In this document: in pieces, positions 26,031 through 39,500 of the stretch
How the letters are laid out: every line of letters begins with the position of its first letter
Numbering within the stretch: position 1 is the stretch's first letter
Origin: Aphis gossypii
Lineage: Eukaryota > Arthropoda > Insecta > Hemiptera > Aphididae
Assembly (NCBI RefSeq): GCF_020184175.1
Contig: NC_065532.1
Span: 25,978,001 to 26,042,000 of the forward strand
Direction: 5' to 3'
DNA length: 64,000 nucleotides
Notes under the pieces: model-generated
Seen by the model: the letters and a program-made list of their open reading frames with translations, nothing else
What the model was told of the DNA's origin: nothing
Database searches by the model: none
Made by a program: the position numbers and the translations under genes

Positions 26031-26970
26031 ATCGTATTTAAAAATTATAAAACAGTCAATATAATATTAGAGCGATATTATTGGAGAGGTATTTATCCGT
26101 TGAAACGAGTTTTAATATCAACATATTATCATATATAAAATTAAAAATCGATTAGTGTCATTATACAGAAATAGAACCTTTGACTTCGTCGTGCATGAAG
26201 TACAATATGATAGGTTATTACATTATCCGGCCGCCTATAATATCAATCGCACCCCTTAAACCTCGTTATATATGTATATATCTTCACGGACATCGACCAA
26301 GTCCACTGATAATACATAATAATATTATACTATACGACGTATAAATATTGCAGCATATTATTATTATACACCATATTATGTCAACATTTCATAGAGGTCC
26401 AATATATTCAATATTATATATTATAATGTTATTTCTAAATCTATTTATATCCACAAATGTATTATTTATAAGTTAATGTGGAACAAAAAAAAAACAAATA
26501 AACAAACAAAAAATAATATTTTACATAAGCTAATTGCCGATATAACTTAAAAAAATTTGAATAAAAATACCAAAATGTTTGCTTAATCTGATGCTATCGA
26601 TTATAATTAAAATGTTGAGGATTGAATTGCTATTTTAAAAAAATAATGTTGGGATATTAATGTGAAGAGTTTGAAAGCGTATATTTTGATAACAAAACTA
26701 GGATGGCATTATTAAAGCGATCAATTATATAATGTCTATTTAAAATTCGACAGCAGCAAATTTCATTCACTGAATTTTTGTTTTACAAATGTAGTGCAAT
26801 TTATAATTTACCCATACATAAAATATTTTGCATACATTTTATATATTGTTCAGATTCCATTACAAGTTACAATAGACTTTCGAAATGGCATTCGAGTATA
26901 AACTTAAGTATTATACAGTTTCACGAGCTAAAATTATAGGGTGTGAAATATGAAAATATAAAAATGTAAT

Positions 26971-27006
<36 letters not shown>

Positions 27007-27226
27007 CATAAGTCATAAATATTTAGTACACGTAAATATTTTAGAAATTAAATAAATAGTGCATCATATATGCATATCTACAAAACACTAACTATAATTC
27101 TGTCATTATTAATACCAAATACAGAATCACCCAAACACATGCATTTATACTATCGACAATTTATGATATCTTTTTTTTTTTTAATGTGCATCAAATTAAG
27201 AGAACATATTAATTATTACGTATAAC
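26031..27226. other. AT-rich non-coding stretch with a TA repeat
   Basis: No coding frame. It contains (TA)13 at 26977-27002. Confidence 0.5.
26977..27002. repeat. (TA)13 microsatellite
   Basis: Thirteen uninterrupted TA units. Confidence 0.95.
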
Positions 27227-27393
27227 CAGGCTCGTAGCCAGACCAAATTTTCAGGTGGAGCAAAGTAAATTTTTTTAGGGGGGCATTATATATAAAAACA
27301 ATGTCTTTCTTATATTTTTAATATTTTTAGAGGGGGCAACGACTGGGTTTAGGGGGGAAACGCCCCCTCTCGCCCCCCGTGGCTACGGGCCTG
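27227..27393. mobile_element. Short hAT-like MITE (167 bp)
   Basis: The terminal inverted repeats are CAGGCTCGTAGCCAG on the left and CAGGCCCGTAGCCAC read inward from the right, 13 of 15 identical. The flanks CGTATAAC (27219-27226) and CGTTTAAC (27394-27401) form an 8-bp target duplication with one mismatch. An 8-bp duplication and CAG ends indicate the hAT superfamily. The interior is AT-rich between G- and C-runs near the ends and has no coding capacity. One mismatch in the duplication suggests a fairly old insertion. Confidence 0.8.
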
Positions 27394-27401
27394 CGTTTAA
27401 C

Positions 27402-29170
27402 TCGTATAAGAATATAATATTACATGAATTAAAAGTGATCATTTTTCTAAAAACTATTATTTTGATAACTACAATTCTACTATTAACAATAAATTAATAT
27501 TTTATTTTCTAACCAACCCGTACAATTCAATACACAGGAAAATTTAATAGTTACGTAAATATTGAATAGACAATAGTCAAGTACTACATATTGATTATAC
27601 TCTTAATTAAATACAAAAAAAAAAAACGTTATTTACTTAATTAAACATTTTAAAATAGTTTTAAACGATAATAATTCAATTATGTTTTTCATTTTAATTA
27701 TTTTACAAAATAAATTAAATGTATTAAAACCTATAGCAACAATTTAATATAATTTATGTAGATACACAGACTTAATATTATCCCATTCCAAATAAAATAT
27801 CTTGTAAATGTTTTCATCTTCATAAATAAACTATTATTTCTTTAACAATATTTATACATTCAGTTTAGATAAGCAATATTTTAAATACTTTATCAATATC
27901 TATCCATTTCTTGAAACTTAAATTATACTCTCAATGTATTCTAGGTAGGGTACCCGTAAATTGTTTTATTATATTATTATTTTTAAATATAACTATGAAA
28001 GTATCATTAATTTAAATTGCATGTTTATAAAAAGAACAAAAAAATCGTATTCGTGATTTATCTACAATCGATCCGATCTGTGTGGAAAAATATATACTGG
28101 TTAACAACTAAGTACTAAGTAGGTACAGCACGTGTTCGTCGTTTACGCTCATAATATGTACACAAAAAAATAAAACAAGTTATTATACCAATATTATAGT
28201 TCAATGCATATAGTCGACCTTTTTTAGCCTTAAGTTTAATAGTATAACAAACAGACATAATACTCACATATCCAGATGTATGTTGTTTTTTTCTATAACT
28301 GCATTTACGTTATACTCGTAAAGTGGACTACCACGTGAATCAAACGATATGTAGCCAATCCATTAATAACCATCTTAAACTCTTAAGTAAAACTCCATAA
28401 AAATGCATCCCGAGAAATATTTTAGAATCCCATTGTTATTGATTTGTCTGAAAAAATATTTAAAAGTGATATTTTTAGAAAATATTTATGAAGAAAAATG
28501 TTAAGTCCTACTGGATTATAGGTATATTGTAATATTATGACAAAGTAAATTGGAATTTAATTTTCATAATATTATAGATATTATTATAATATAGGGCGAA
28601 AAGGGTCCCGCCCTGAATAGCCATATGAACGACATAGTTTGAATTCTTATTCGAAACGTTAAACGAATGGTTGACATACGCGCAGCCATTTTTCGGGACT
28701 AACAATGGAGTTAAAGTTTTATTTGTATCATAACACAAACGTACATACCTTAAAACGTAATAATACAAAAATACTTGAGACTCTATCAAATAATATTAAT
28801 ATTATATTCTAAGGGAAAAACTCGCCTATTTGAGGATATGAATCTCAAAATGTTAATAGTGGCGATGAGAATAGTGGCCATTTCGGTAATGGTGGTGAAT
28901 ACATATGAAAACAAGAATAGGAATATGGGACATAGGGACGACGATGACGAACTTTTTATGTTATTCTTACTAGCCTATAGGACACTTTACTGTCTTATCA
29001 CCCCTTTCGTACCGGCAAAAGCAATAATGAAATATGTATTGTGTATACATAATGTAGAACAAGACTACAAGTGACGTTCTAAAGTGGTTGGTATATAGAG
29101 GGGAGAGGAAGGCATTTTCCCACCAAACAAAAACTTGGTTATTGGACTTCGAACGGGAAAACCGCCTCGT
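27402..29170. other. AT-rich non-coding stretch
   Basis: No supported gene. Frames of 84 (-) and 99 (+) codons near 28535-29074 show no domain. A short inverted repeat, AGGGCG/CGCCCT, lies near 28594-28616. Confidence 0.45.
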
Positions 29171-29423
29171 CACGGTAAAACGTTCAGAGAAAAAGAACGT
29201 GTCTCAGCGGTGATCTAGCGAGTAATGCGTCCCACCGTATATACACGTAGAGGGATGGTGCGGAAACGGTGGTGGAAGGAGAAAAATATATTGACAAGAA
29301 AGCGCTATGGTGGTCGCGTGCACGTGAGAAAAAAGATACGTTATAGCTGCAACGACTGTCTACAACGGTTCTATGGTGAGGAGGAGAAGTGGCAATAGGG
29401 TGAATAGGTGGAAAGGAAAAAAG

Positions 29424-29463
<40 letters not shown>

Positions 29464-30079
29464 AAAGTATCCGCACATACGTATAAGAACAATGGTAAAC
29501 GCTCTTGGGCCATTTGGCACACGCTCATCATCATTTGTCTCGACCGAAATTCTCGAGAGCGCTGTATTATTATATATATTTACCGGACGAGGTCGACGGA
29601 CGCTTCGAGCTGTGTAACAGCTTTATGTTTTCTGTTTTTTTTTTTGTTTTTTTGTTTTTTTTTTTTTTTTGTTTTTACTCAAGTGCGCGTTCTCTACTGA
29701 CGTTGGAATTTATCATGTCCAGGAAATTACGTACGCGATGACGGTAATATAACTGCGACCGATACACGACCACGACGGAATATGCATTATGCTCGTTTAT
29801 GGTTTGCGTGTAAAATCATCAAATCAATATGAATGCCATCAAGAATACAGCATCATTTTTACAGAATACGATAAACAAAACGACAATATTTTATATCACC
29901 ATTGACCTACACGATAATTGTGTTTTTATTATCATAATTATTGAACAGGGGAGAAAATTAATTTTTTTTAAATATTGTCGTCATAACCAAAACAAAATTT
30001 AAAATATTGTTACATTATACATTAACGTAAACACTATAAATATTAAAATTAAAATCAAAACGTCATTGTGAGCATCAGT
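29171..30079. other. Mixed-composition non-coding stretch with TA and T tracts
   Basis: The first part (to about 29780) has raised CpG. It contains (TA)14 at 29431-29458 and a long T-rich tract at about 29628-29676. A 116-codon - strand frame includes the TA repeat, read as a YI run, and is rejected. The rest is AT-rich. Confidence 0.4.
29431..29458. repeat. (TA)14 microsatellite
   Basis: Fourteen uninterrupted TA units. Confidence 0.95.
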
Positions 30080-30505
30080 TGAAAGTACGGCGTACACGCA
30101 TGTGTTGTCTCCGTCTTATTATTATACTTCATAACAAATTTGTGTTCAGCAAAATCCATTTTATGCTGTTTTCTGTAATATTAGGGCCAATTTATCAATC
30201 TTAAAAATAAGAATATATTATCTAAAGTATCGTGCGTAGACTTTTATTGATATTTTAATTCTAAACTGAGTTATAGCTAGGTATGTAAATTATAAAATAA
30301 GCTTTAAAATGATGATAATCCTCTTTAAAATGTAATTTTCAATTAAGGCCTATAGTGTCTTAGATAATATTCTTACTTTTAAGATTGATAAAAGCCGGTA
30401 AATTGACTCTAATAACAGCATAAAATGATTTCTGATGAACACTAATTTTCTATGATGTACGATAGTAAGACAGAGGCAGGCAACACATTCGGGTAAGACG
30501 TCCTC
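30080..30505. repeat. Long imperfect inverted repeat (fold-back)
   Basis: The left arm (about 30083-30265) and right arm (about 30322-30500) are reverse complements with mismatches and small gaps, separated by a loop of about 56 nt. The best blocks, read in the right arm, are TAGATAATATTCTTA (30361-30375), AAGATTGATAAA (30381-30392), AACAGCATAAAATG (30414-30427), TATGATGTA (30451-30459), TAAGACAGAG (30466-30475) and CAACACAT (30481-30488). Each has its complement in matching order on the left. No open frame is present. It could be a decayed fold-back transposon or a hairpin-RNA locus; the sequence alone does not decide. Confidence 0.8.
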
Positions 30506-33500
30506 TTAAATATTAAGCTACTATGTAATTAATAAAATATTAACAACAAAAATTGAATTTTGACATGTATACTTAATAGAAAATTACATTATTTAAAATT
30601 GTTATTATAATAAACCAATAACAAATATACGATCACATTTCGTGATCTGTAGTTATAAAAATCTAAATTATTGAAAATATAGTCGTGTATACTTAAATAT
30701 TCTAAAACCCTGAATTGAGGGCAAGTATAATTGCTGAATCACTGCATATTAATTATGTACAAAAATATTGATTTTAATAATGAGAAGAAAATGATGTAAT
30801 ACAAAAATACAAATAGAGATATAACCTAAAATATGAACATAATTTCTATGTAACCATAAATTAAGAACTATATTCTTAAATACCTATTATGAACATAAGA
30901 AATTAATTATATTTTCTTTGAATGATCTTTTATTATAACTACAGTTTGTATTGTTTTAACTCTAGTCGTAAATTACGGGAAAATTAAATGTTATAATTTA
31001 TTATAAATTACAATATTTAATTATTTACTGTATAAAAATGTAACCATTTATCGGTTTAATGATTACTATACTTGAGAAATTGCTAGAGTAATAATTTGAT
31101 ATAGAACAATGTAACGTATAACATTTCTTGTTACATGCAATATTGGTGTTAGTGTGTGTGTTTTCTTAAAATCTCTAATAATATTATATTGTTTGTGAAG
31201 TATTTGTGTAGTCAGTTAGATTGGATGTAGAATGAGATTTTAAATCCTTTTGAGATGTATAAACAACGTCAACGATGCCTTTGAATTCGGACCGTGGCAC
31301 TGAAGCGGCACTGTTCGATGTTTTCCTCATTTGTTCTCCAGCAATCTGAGATATCTTATAGATTTTGTATGATCTTAATGGCCTCCCATGGCTTACAAAG
31401 GTCAAACGGATAGATGTAGAAAACACACTCCATTGTACAACAGATAACTATCAGATACAAAGTACACCCGGAAGATAAATTGGACACACGCTAAAAAAAA
31501 ATGCGAATAGTCATAAAAGGAAAAAAACGATAGAATACAAAACAGATAATTTTATATTTTAATCACAGCGCATTCGAGTGTACATTTTATTTTAGATCCG
31601 AGCATGGATGTTTGTGGATATCAAACAGGGTCATTAATTTATATAAAACGTATACGTACACAACTAATGTTAAAAAACGAAATCTACTAGTATATTAAAA
31701 AAACTTGGGATATTAAGCTATTTGATACAGAAAAAAAAATTACTGAATCAGTAGAAGGTTCATTTCATTCAATCAACACGAACATGGTGTATTTTCAAAG
31801 GTTATCAAACATTGTTTCTCTCGGTTTACTTAATTATATTTAATTTGTTGTAATAATCTGTTAAACGATGCTTTTTATTTAAATACATTTTTATCGTAAA
31901 GAATAGTGTTTTATTTTTTGTTTTATTATATATTTAAAAATCCGACATAAATATATTACTGGTTTTTGTTTACTGTTTTAAATATATGTATACTTCAATA
32001 CTGTTATTCACTTAAAACGGAAACTACCCATTTCTCGAATCCTTCAAAAATACAAGAATATCATACGTATAATATCGCATTAAGTTAATTGGTATATATT
32101 TTATTATTATGTGATGTAAAATAAAAATCAAAACAAAATAAATCAAATGAATGAAAAATCAATACGCTAATCGCATACCAATTGAAATCAAAATATGGTG
32201 TCCAATCGCTGTTTTCATCAAGGGGTTTGAAAATTAATTTAAAAAAAAGCCTATGCAACTGTACTATAAATAAAAAATATTATTATTTATAAGTATTAAA
32301 CAATAGTATTGTTGTTTTTTCGATAAAATGTAGTAAAATCTAATACCACAATATTATGTTACAACCACAACAGTGGAAATTTAATCGATACGGGATAAAT
32401 TATGTATTATATAATACCCACTCACTTGACCTAATCGCCAGCAAATGTATTATGAATGCAACTAGTTTTTCTTAAAATAATAATAATAGTCATAATTATT
32501 TTTAATGAATAATATAATTTATTTATTATTTTTTGTTGTTAGTAGACAAAACCAACAAAATAAAGGTATTAGTTACCTTTTTGTCAAGTCATTAATCTTT
32601 ATTACGATTCATTTGACGTCGAAATGTCATTTCTAATTTATTATTAAAACTCAACCGTTTTATAACCAAAACAGGCATTTTGTTGTCACGCTATTTTAAA
32701 TCAGAAAATTCACCACCGTTAGAAGCATTAAAATAAATAGCATAAGAAGATATCACTGAAAACGCCGAAATTGGTAAACCCAAATTGCTTATACATCACA
32801 TCGACTAACGGATAAATAATTAATATTTAATAAAATATTATAATAAGACTAATAATAATATTAAAAATGTATGGAATTATAATCAAAAGATGGTAGGTTT
32901 CTAAAAATATCAAATTATTTAGAAAATCAAAATTTAAACTAATATTATCATATTTTACTTTTAAACTAATATTATCATATTTTACTTTAAATCTAAGATT
33001 AAAATAATTTGTTATACATGTATTCTTCAATAATTAGGTTTTATTCAAAATAAAACTAATAAAAAAAAACAATACCAAAGTAATAGATATCAATTGAAAA
33101 CCAAAAAATGCTACATATAGAAAACTTTTTAGTTATGAATACATTTTTTTCACTTAGTTACATATTATGCTGAATTAAATGTGTGTTTCTCGGGTAACGA
33201 AATTTAATTAAACAAAAGAAAATTTGATGTGATGTTTAAACCAAAATAATAAATTGATAGGTACTATTATTTACATAATTTATAATTAATAACATAATAT
33301 TTCACTATGAACCAGACCACTGTTTTTGAGCATTTATACGACTTGCATTTATCTATGCATATAAATTATTTTTAGAGAAATCAAGTAAACCCCACTTTTG
33401 ATTTAGAAGTTGAAAATCGTACAAATTAATCTAGTTTATTGTTCGTGTCATGAATTCGAAGCAATGAAAATATACGAAACAATCCATCGTAATTACGGAA

Positions 33501-36500
33501 TAATCTATTTTTTTTTATTATTATTATTGTAATTTACACTCATGTAATTAACTAAATAGTTAAATATTTTGTTTAAACATTATTTTAAATAAAAAAAATA
33601 TTATATACAATTACGAATAGAGCAACGCATAATTAAATGGATCACCCAGTGCATTAGTCATGAATAGCTAACGGAGACGAATCTTAAAAATATATCAATG
33701 TTCTTCGTCCCCACCATATTATCACATTCACTGCACTATATACTACTGTATTACTGTTAATTAAACTGCACAACTAACAGAGGTGTCCGATCTATCACAG
33801 ATCAGTTTGGTTTTACTGATAACGCGGCTGTCGTGGTCAACATAATACAACGATGTAACAATACGCCTTTGGTGTTTGGTTATCATGTTATTATTTTATG
33901 CATATTATATGCTATATACCTATCCATTGCAAATGTAGTCCGAAAGCAAACCAAAGAGGACCGGCTCGCGCGCTAAACAATATATTCCTTATTGCACGCG
34001 TAGATTATTAATTCATTCAAGCTTATTATGACATTTTGACAATACATACGATATCATAAATTACGATATTTAACTTTGGTAGAACTGCACCAGTGTTCGT
34101 TTCGTCGATTAGTACTGCTGTTATTATTGAGGAAATTAACACAACTTTGCGTTTATATTTCCCCGTCTAATTTCACGATGAGATGATTTATTTTTAAATG
34201 AATATCTCTAGATTACTGCAAATTTTTAGAATCGTTAATTATTCAAGACACGCTAGTTATATTTTATTTTCTTTCACATTAATATTTTATTCGATGGAAT
34301 TGTATCGTGCCACTTCAGTCGGGTAACGTAATAAGAGACTATAATAATTTGTACTTTATTTTTTTTTAATAATATATTTCCTTCGAATCCTAAGAACATG
34401 ATAATTTGTTTTCAAGCCGCGTGTTTTCTCGGCCAGATGTATACAGCAGCAGCAGTAGAGCTTTTCCAGTGATGAATTATGTTTTACTGTTATGTACCGA
34501 CAACGTCGTTGACAACTTTTATATCAAAATTGATGATACCTCCGTCGTTGCTTTAGTATGTATACCAATGATTTCCGTCGTCTCAAGATTAAATACTAAA
34601 ATCGTTAAAGCAAACCACAATGTAACTGAAAAATGAACAGACTTGATGAAAATCGTCAGCACATGTAGCTTGGACATCTCAAAGTTTTTCTCTAGCTAAA
34701 AGTTACTCACTGTAAAACACATTATCACCAAAAATCAAATGTATGTAAAGGAGAGGAAAGTAACGAGTATGACCCTATATCTCAACCCAGACACATGTAA
34801 TGTCAACACTTGATTTCTCATTAAGAGCAAACCTCCTAAAATAATATAAAAATATAATTTTAATACATTACCTATTTTATAAAAGTATAATATGGGTATT
34901 TTATGCACCAAATGTAAACCACATTATTTGTAAATATTTATAAGTTATTATGTCGTCCATTGGCCATTCAAGCCTTAAGCATAGCTTTAATAAAAATAAA
35001 ATATTCTCTCATGATATAAATTTCAGGAACACATACACGAAGAGCAAATTTTATAAATGAAAAATGTTAAATATTCAAAACAAGAAAAAAAGAAAACAAC
35101 GAAGAACTCTAATAACAGTATTATATTATACTATATTTTATCATTTATAAGTTTGTTTTTCATATTTTTGAATGCATGGCAAAATGACATATTAATGGCA
35201 TAATTTATTCAGATTGGTAGGGACCGATAAAAAATAATGAATATGAATGTTAAATTATGACTTGATATCACTTAAATTCAGGATCATTAAACAAAATTTT
35301 TTGTAGGATAGAGAGTCTAGCTGTAAGTTTACCATACTAGAAATTCAAATTTGACTGGACGTCATATTAAGTTGTAGGTACATTATATTGGTATCTACTC
35401 CAATTTATGAACATAAGTAAAACGCCAATAATACATTTCTTAATAATTAAAAACAGATGATACTGTTAAGGTCTCAAAACTACAAAGTATTTATCTTTAC
35501 GATAAATATAATATATAAAAACACGTATTTATTCATCTGCAGTTACAACTTAAAATAATATGGTTATATTTTTAGTTATAGGTAACACTTTCGAGTAAAA
35601 CAAGTACTCTTTATCTTTTCTTTTGAATGTTCTGTCAAGACATTTTTAGAAGATTTTTTTTTTTTTTAATGAGTTATTTTTTTTATATTTAAAACTAAGC
35701 GTATACTGATGAAAAAATAGATAATTTAAAAATGATTTTTAGCTATCAGCTATATTATTATTATTATACTATGGTTTATTGGATTATAATTAATATCAAA
35801 TCTTAAGTTTATAAGACTGGTGGTTAGTTATACTAAGCAAATACGATATTAATACCTAAAAAGAAAACTGTCAACTAATTTAATAAGGATGATTGAAATT
35901 TTAATTATTACACCTACTACATCGGTAAATTTTATAAGGCAGAATACGAATTGATAATATAAATAGGTTCCATTATAAATTGTTGAAATATAATATATTA
36001 TTAACAATATATCGTACACTGAAAACAATTAAGACGTTTATTAATTTAAGAAAATTATAATATAAACATAACTTACCCAAACTTGTTAAGTATTTCTTTT
36101 GACTGTCCTTTCACGATATGGTAAAAGAAAATTTGATGGTATAATATGAACAAATTCAGCTACCCAAATTGAATACCTGCATTTCGCAAAACATTTAATG
36201 TATTTAATTTAACTGTTCTTTGGAATGTAATGTAATCCGCATAAAAGCAAAAAAAAAAATAGATTAAACTTGTAAACTTTTATCAAAACGTTTTAATATA
36301 ACTTGTTTAAAGGAACGTATAAAAAATAGTTTTTTAGTTAAACATAGTTTCTGTCAAAGATTCTGTAGTATATAGGTAGAAAAAATCAACATATATGTAA
36401 ATACAGACTACAGTGAGTTTAGTAATTATTTAAAAATATTTTTTTTCAAAATTCTGTGTATTGAAATTAAATCAGTATATTAGGTGCAAATGTATTTTAT

Positions 36501-39500
36501 AAATCTGGAAACTTTTCAAAATAAAAAGTGAATATATCTATATATTCCAAAAGCTTTTATTAAATTATTAAATTATTGTGAAATAAAAGACTTTTTTGGC
36601 GGTAGTGATGGACACAAATACTCTGACAAGCATGAGAGATTTTTCTGAGGTTAAGTAATCAACCTAATATTTATAAACAAACGGTTCAGAAACAGTCAAC
36701 AAAATTAAATGACAAAGTCAAGTCAACCGTGATTCAATATTTAATTGCAATTCAATCTACTAAATTATGATCTGTTTGTATTTCAAGTTAAAATAAATAT
36801 TTACATAAACTTCTTTAAAGCTAATTTATTTAAACAAATGTGAATCTTCAATTACTAGTTTTTTGTAAGATCACTGTAATACAGGTTAGAATAATTACGT
36901 ATTCTGCAAATTTTTAATTTTAAAATTTCCAATCACAACAATCTTTGAAGATAAGAACTAATTTCAATATTTACTACTTCTATCGCATGCATATCGAGAT
37001 TCATATTATTGCCCATATTCAATACACATATTATATTAGTGATTATAGTAGAAACGCCTACTTGATGCAGTTTTGTAACTTGATAAGTTTTTAAATAAGG
37101 CATAAAAGCTAGTGAGTTAAAAGCGATGACTAGAGTTTGTCATGTAGTCGGGAAGCTTTGTTCAGTAGGCTATAAAAAAGTGACGAGGACTGATGTACTC
37201 AAGTTTACAAACTTATGAGCGGTCGATCAAAGTATATGTCAGTGGCCAAAATAATGCTAATTAATTAGTAAGTTTTTCGTAAAATATATGAAGAGAAGTC
37301 ATAAATATGGATCTGTTTTATCGTCATATGTCTAAATTAGTCATACCAGGCCAAACAATCCCTATACATAATATATACAAATGTTACAAATAGTATGTAT
37401 ATTTAATACATATTATGTACATATGATTTATATATAATATAAATATCAGTGTCACAATGCATATCTTCTTGGTGATTTTCGTCGATTAAGATCAAAATGG
37501 TAAAATTGTACGTGTGTAATCCACGTTTTGTTGGTTATTTATTATTTATTAAAACCCAGTGAATACTGTTTATAAATTAATGTGGAATTAAAATTTTTAT
37601 GATTATTAAGATTGTACAAATACTAGTGACAGCATTGAATAAATAAATATTAAGCGAAATAGTAATAAGTTAACATGCTCGGTTGAGTACTAAAAGGATA
37701 CAGCGCCATGTCAAAGTTAAATTAAAATGCTATTGTATTTCGTGTCTCTTGAACTGTCTTTCATTTTACAATTTTCGTGACTGTCATATAATTAGTGTGA
37801 CTACGTATCTAAGTGAAAATACGTAAAAGTTTTTCTGGTATCAAAAATTGAACATTTACAATTATTAATAGCATCCAGTTTTAAGTTGGGGAAAATTAAA
37901 ATTAAAAAATGACAGTACGTCTATGATTTGAAGATTAGTGACAAAAAATAGTTAACTTTTATGAAATAGAACATAATATAAGAATTATTAAATTTAATGA
38001 AACTCAAGCACACGGCTTTATTTTAACTTGGTGAACAATAGTAGACTATTATGAACTAGTGAAAATATATTAACAACAATTTTATACTTTACTTATAAAA
38101 ATAATACAGCAATAGGTAAAAAAAAAACTAGTTATTAATATTTATAATGAACAAAATAGTTGTATCGAAGTTTAATGAAGGATAAAATTAAACTAATGTA
38201 CTTGAATAGAATTTAAAAAATAAGCAGTAATGAATATAATAAAAGAAACAAACTCTAATAGAAACAACGATCATATTACTCAACTAAAAGGTTTATCCTC
38301 ATTTTTAAACGAATAATGACCAAAAATATACAATTTTAAACCTAAAACTGTTAGAACAACGAAAGAAACATTAATTTCAAAGTTAACCACAGCATAAACT
38401 TTTAGAACCCAGTAATAATCTGCATAGTAATACAAATGAGGGCTTTGCTGATTATAAATGTTTTATGTATAATAATTAATGCATTCAAAATGTGTGACAT
38501 ATTATGATACCTTCAAAAAGTGTACCTAATCCTCAAATATAAGTATATTTCTAAATCCATTATTTTTTTAGAACTTGAAAGCATAATATAATATATAGTA
38601 CAATTTAATAATTAAGTAATATTTGAAAATTGAACTATATGCGTGGTGTATTATGATTTAATTTGTAATCATATTTACCAGTTCTGTAGATATCATTTTC
38701 AAATAAAAATTATTATAAACACAGTATTTTAAATCATTTACTTCAGTTACAAATAAAATATACGTATATTCCAATAAATAAATCTCACGAATTTGACAAT
38801 ATCTCAACTCTTGAAGCACTGAAAATGATTTTGATCGAAAAAAGTCAACAATAAGTTATTTTACTTGTAATTTTTTTAAATTATAAAGGTATGATAAAGT
38901 ACAATTTTTCATTGATTTTAAATAAAATGTAAAGAAAATCATAAAAACAAGAATAAAATAAAAGATTAGGATTACAAATTGAAATAGATAAGTTTGGTTA
39001 GTAGCAAACGTGTAAAATATAAAAGAAACTCTTTCTGATTCACTTTTATTTACACTTAACATCTACGCAAAATATTTTTTATGTATTCAAATGACTACAA
39101 TATATTATAATGCAAATTATATATCATCTTCAAGTGTTAATAAATTAATTTATCAAAAAATAAACAATTTAAAACAATAAAATATAGCTAGCAATAGCAA
39201 TCGCAGTGTAAACCGTATTTTGATTTCACATAAAGTCTAAAGTTTTTTCAACTACTACCAGTTTGCAAACATCTAAAAAGACAATTTTTAGCTTGTAAAA
39301 TTCTTATTTTCTATTTAATTATGCCGTTATTTACAATATTTTTTGTGAAATTTGATGCCACAGCACAAACTTCGTCTGTTCGGTGGTTAACGAGTTCCGG
39401 TTTAAGATAAAAAATAAAGTTTCAACCCCTAAAATGCAAGCGAGAAGAGGGTCAAAAGTTCAACTCCACTAAAAACCAGGCATTTTAATTTCATTATAAA

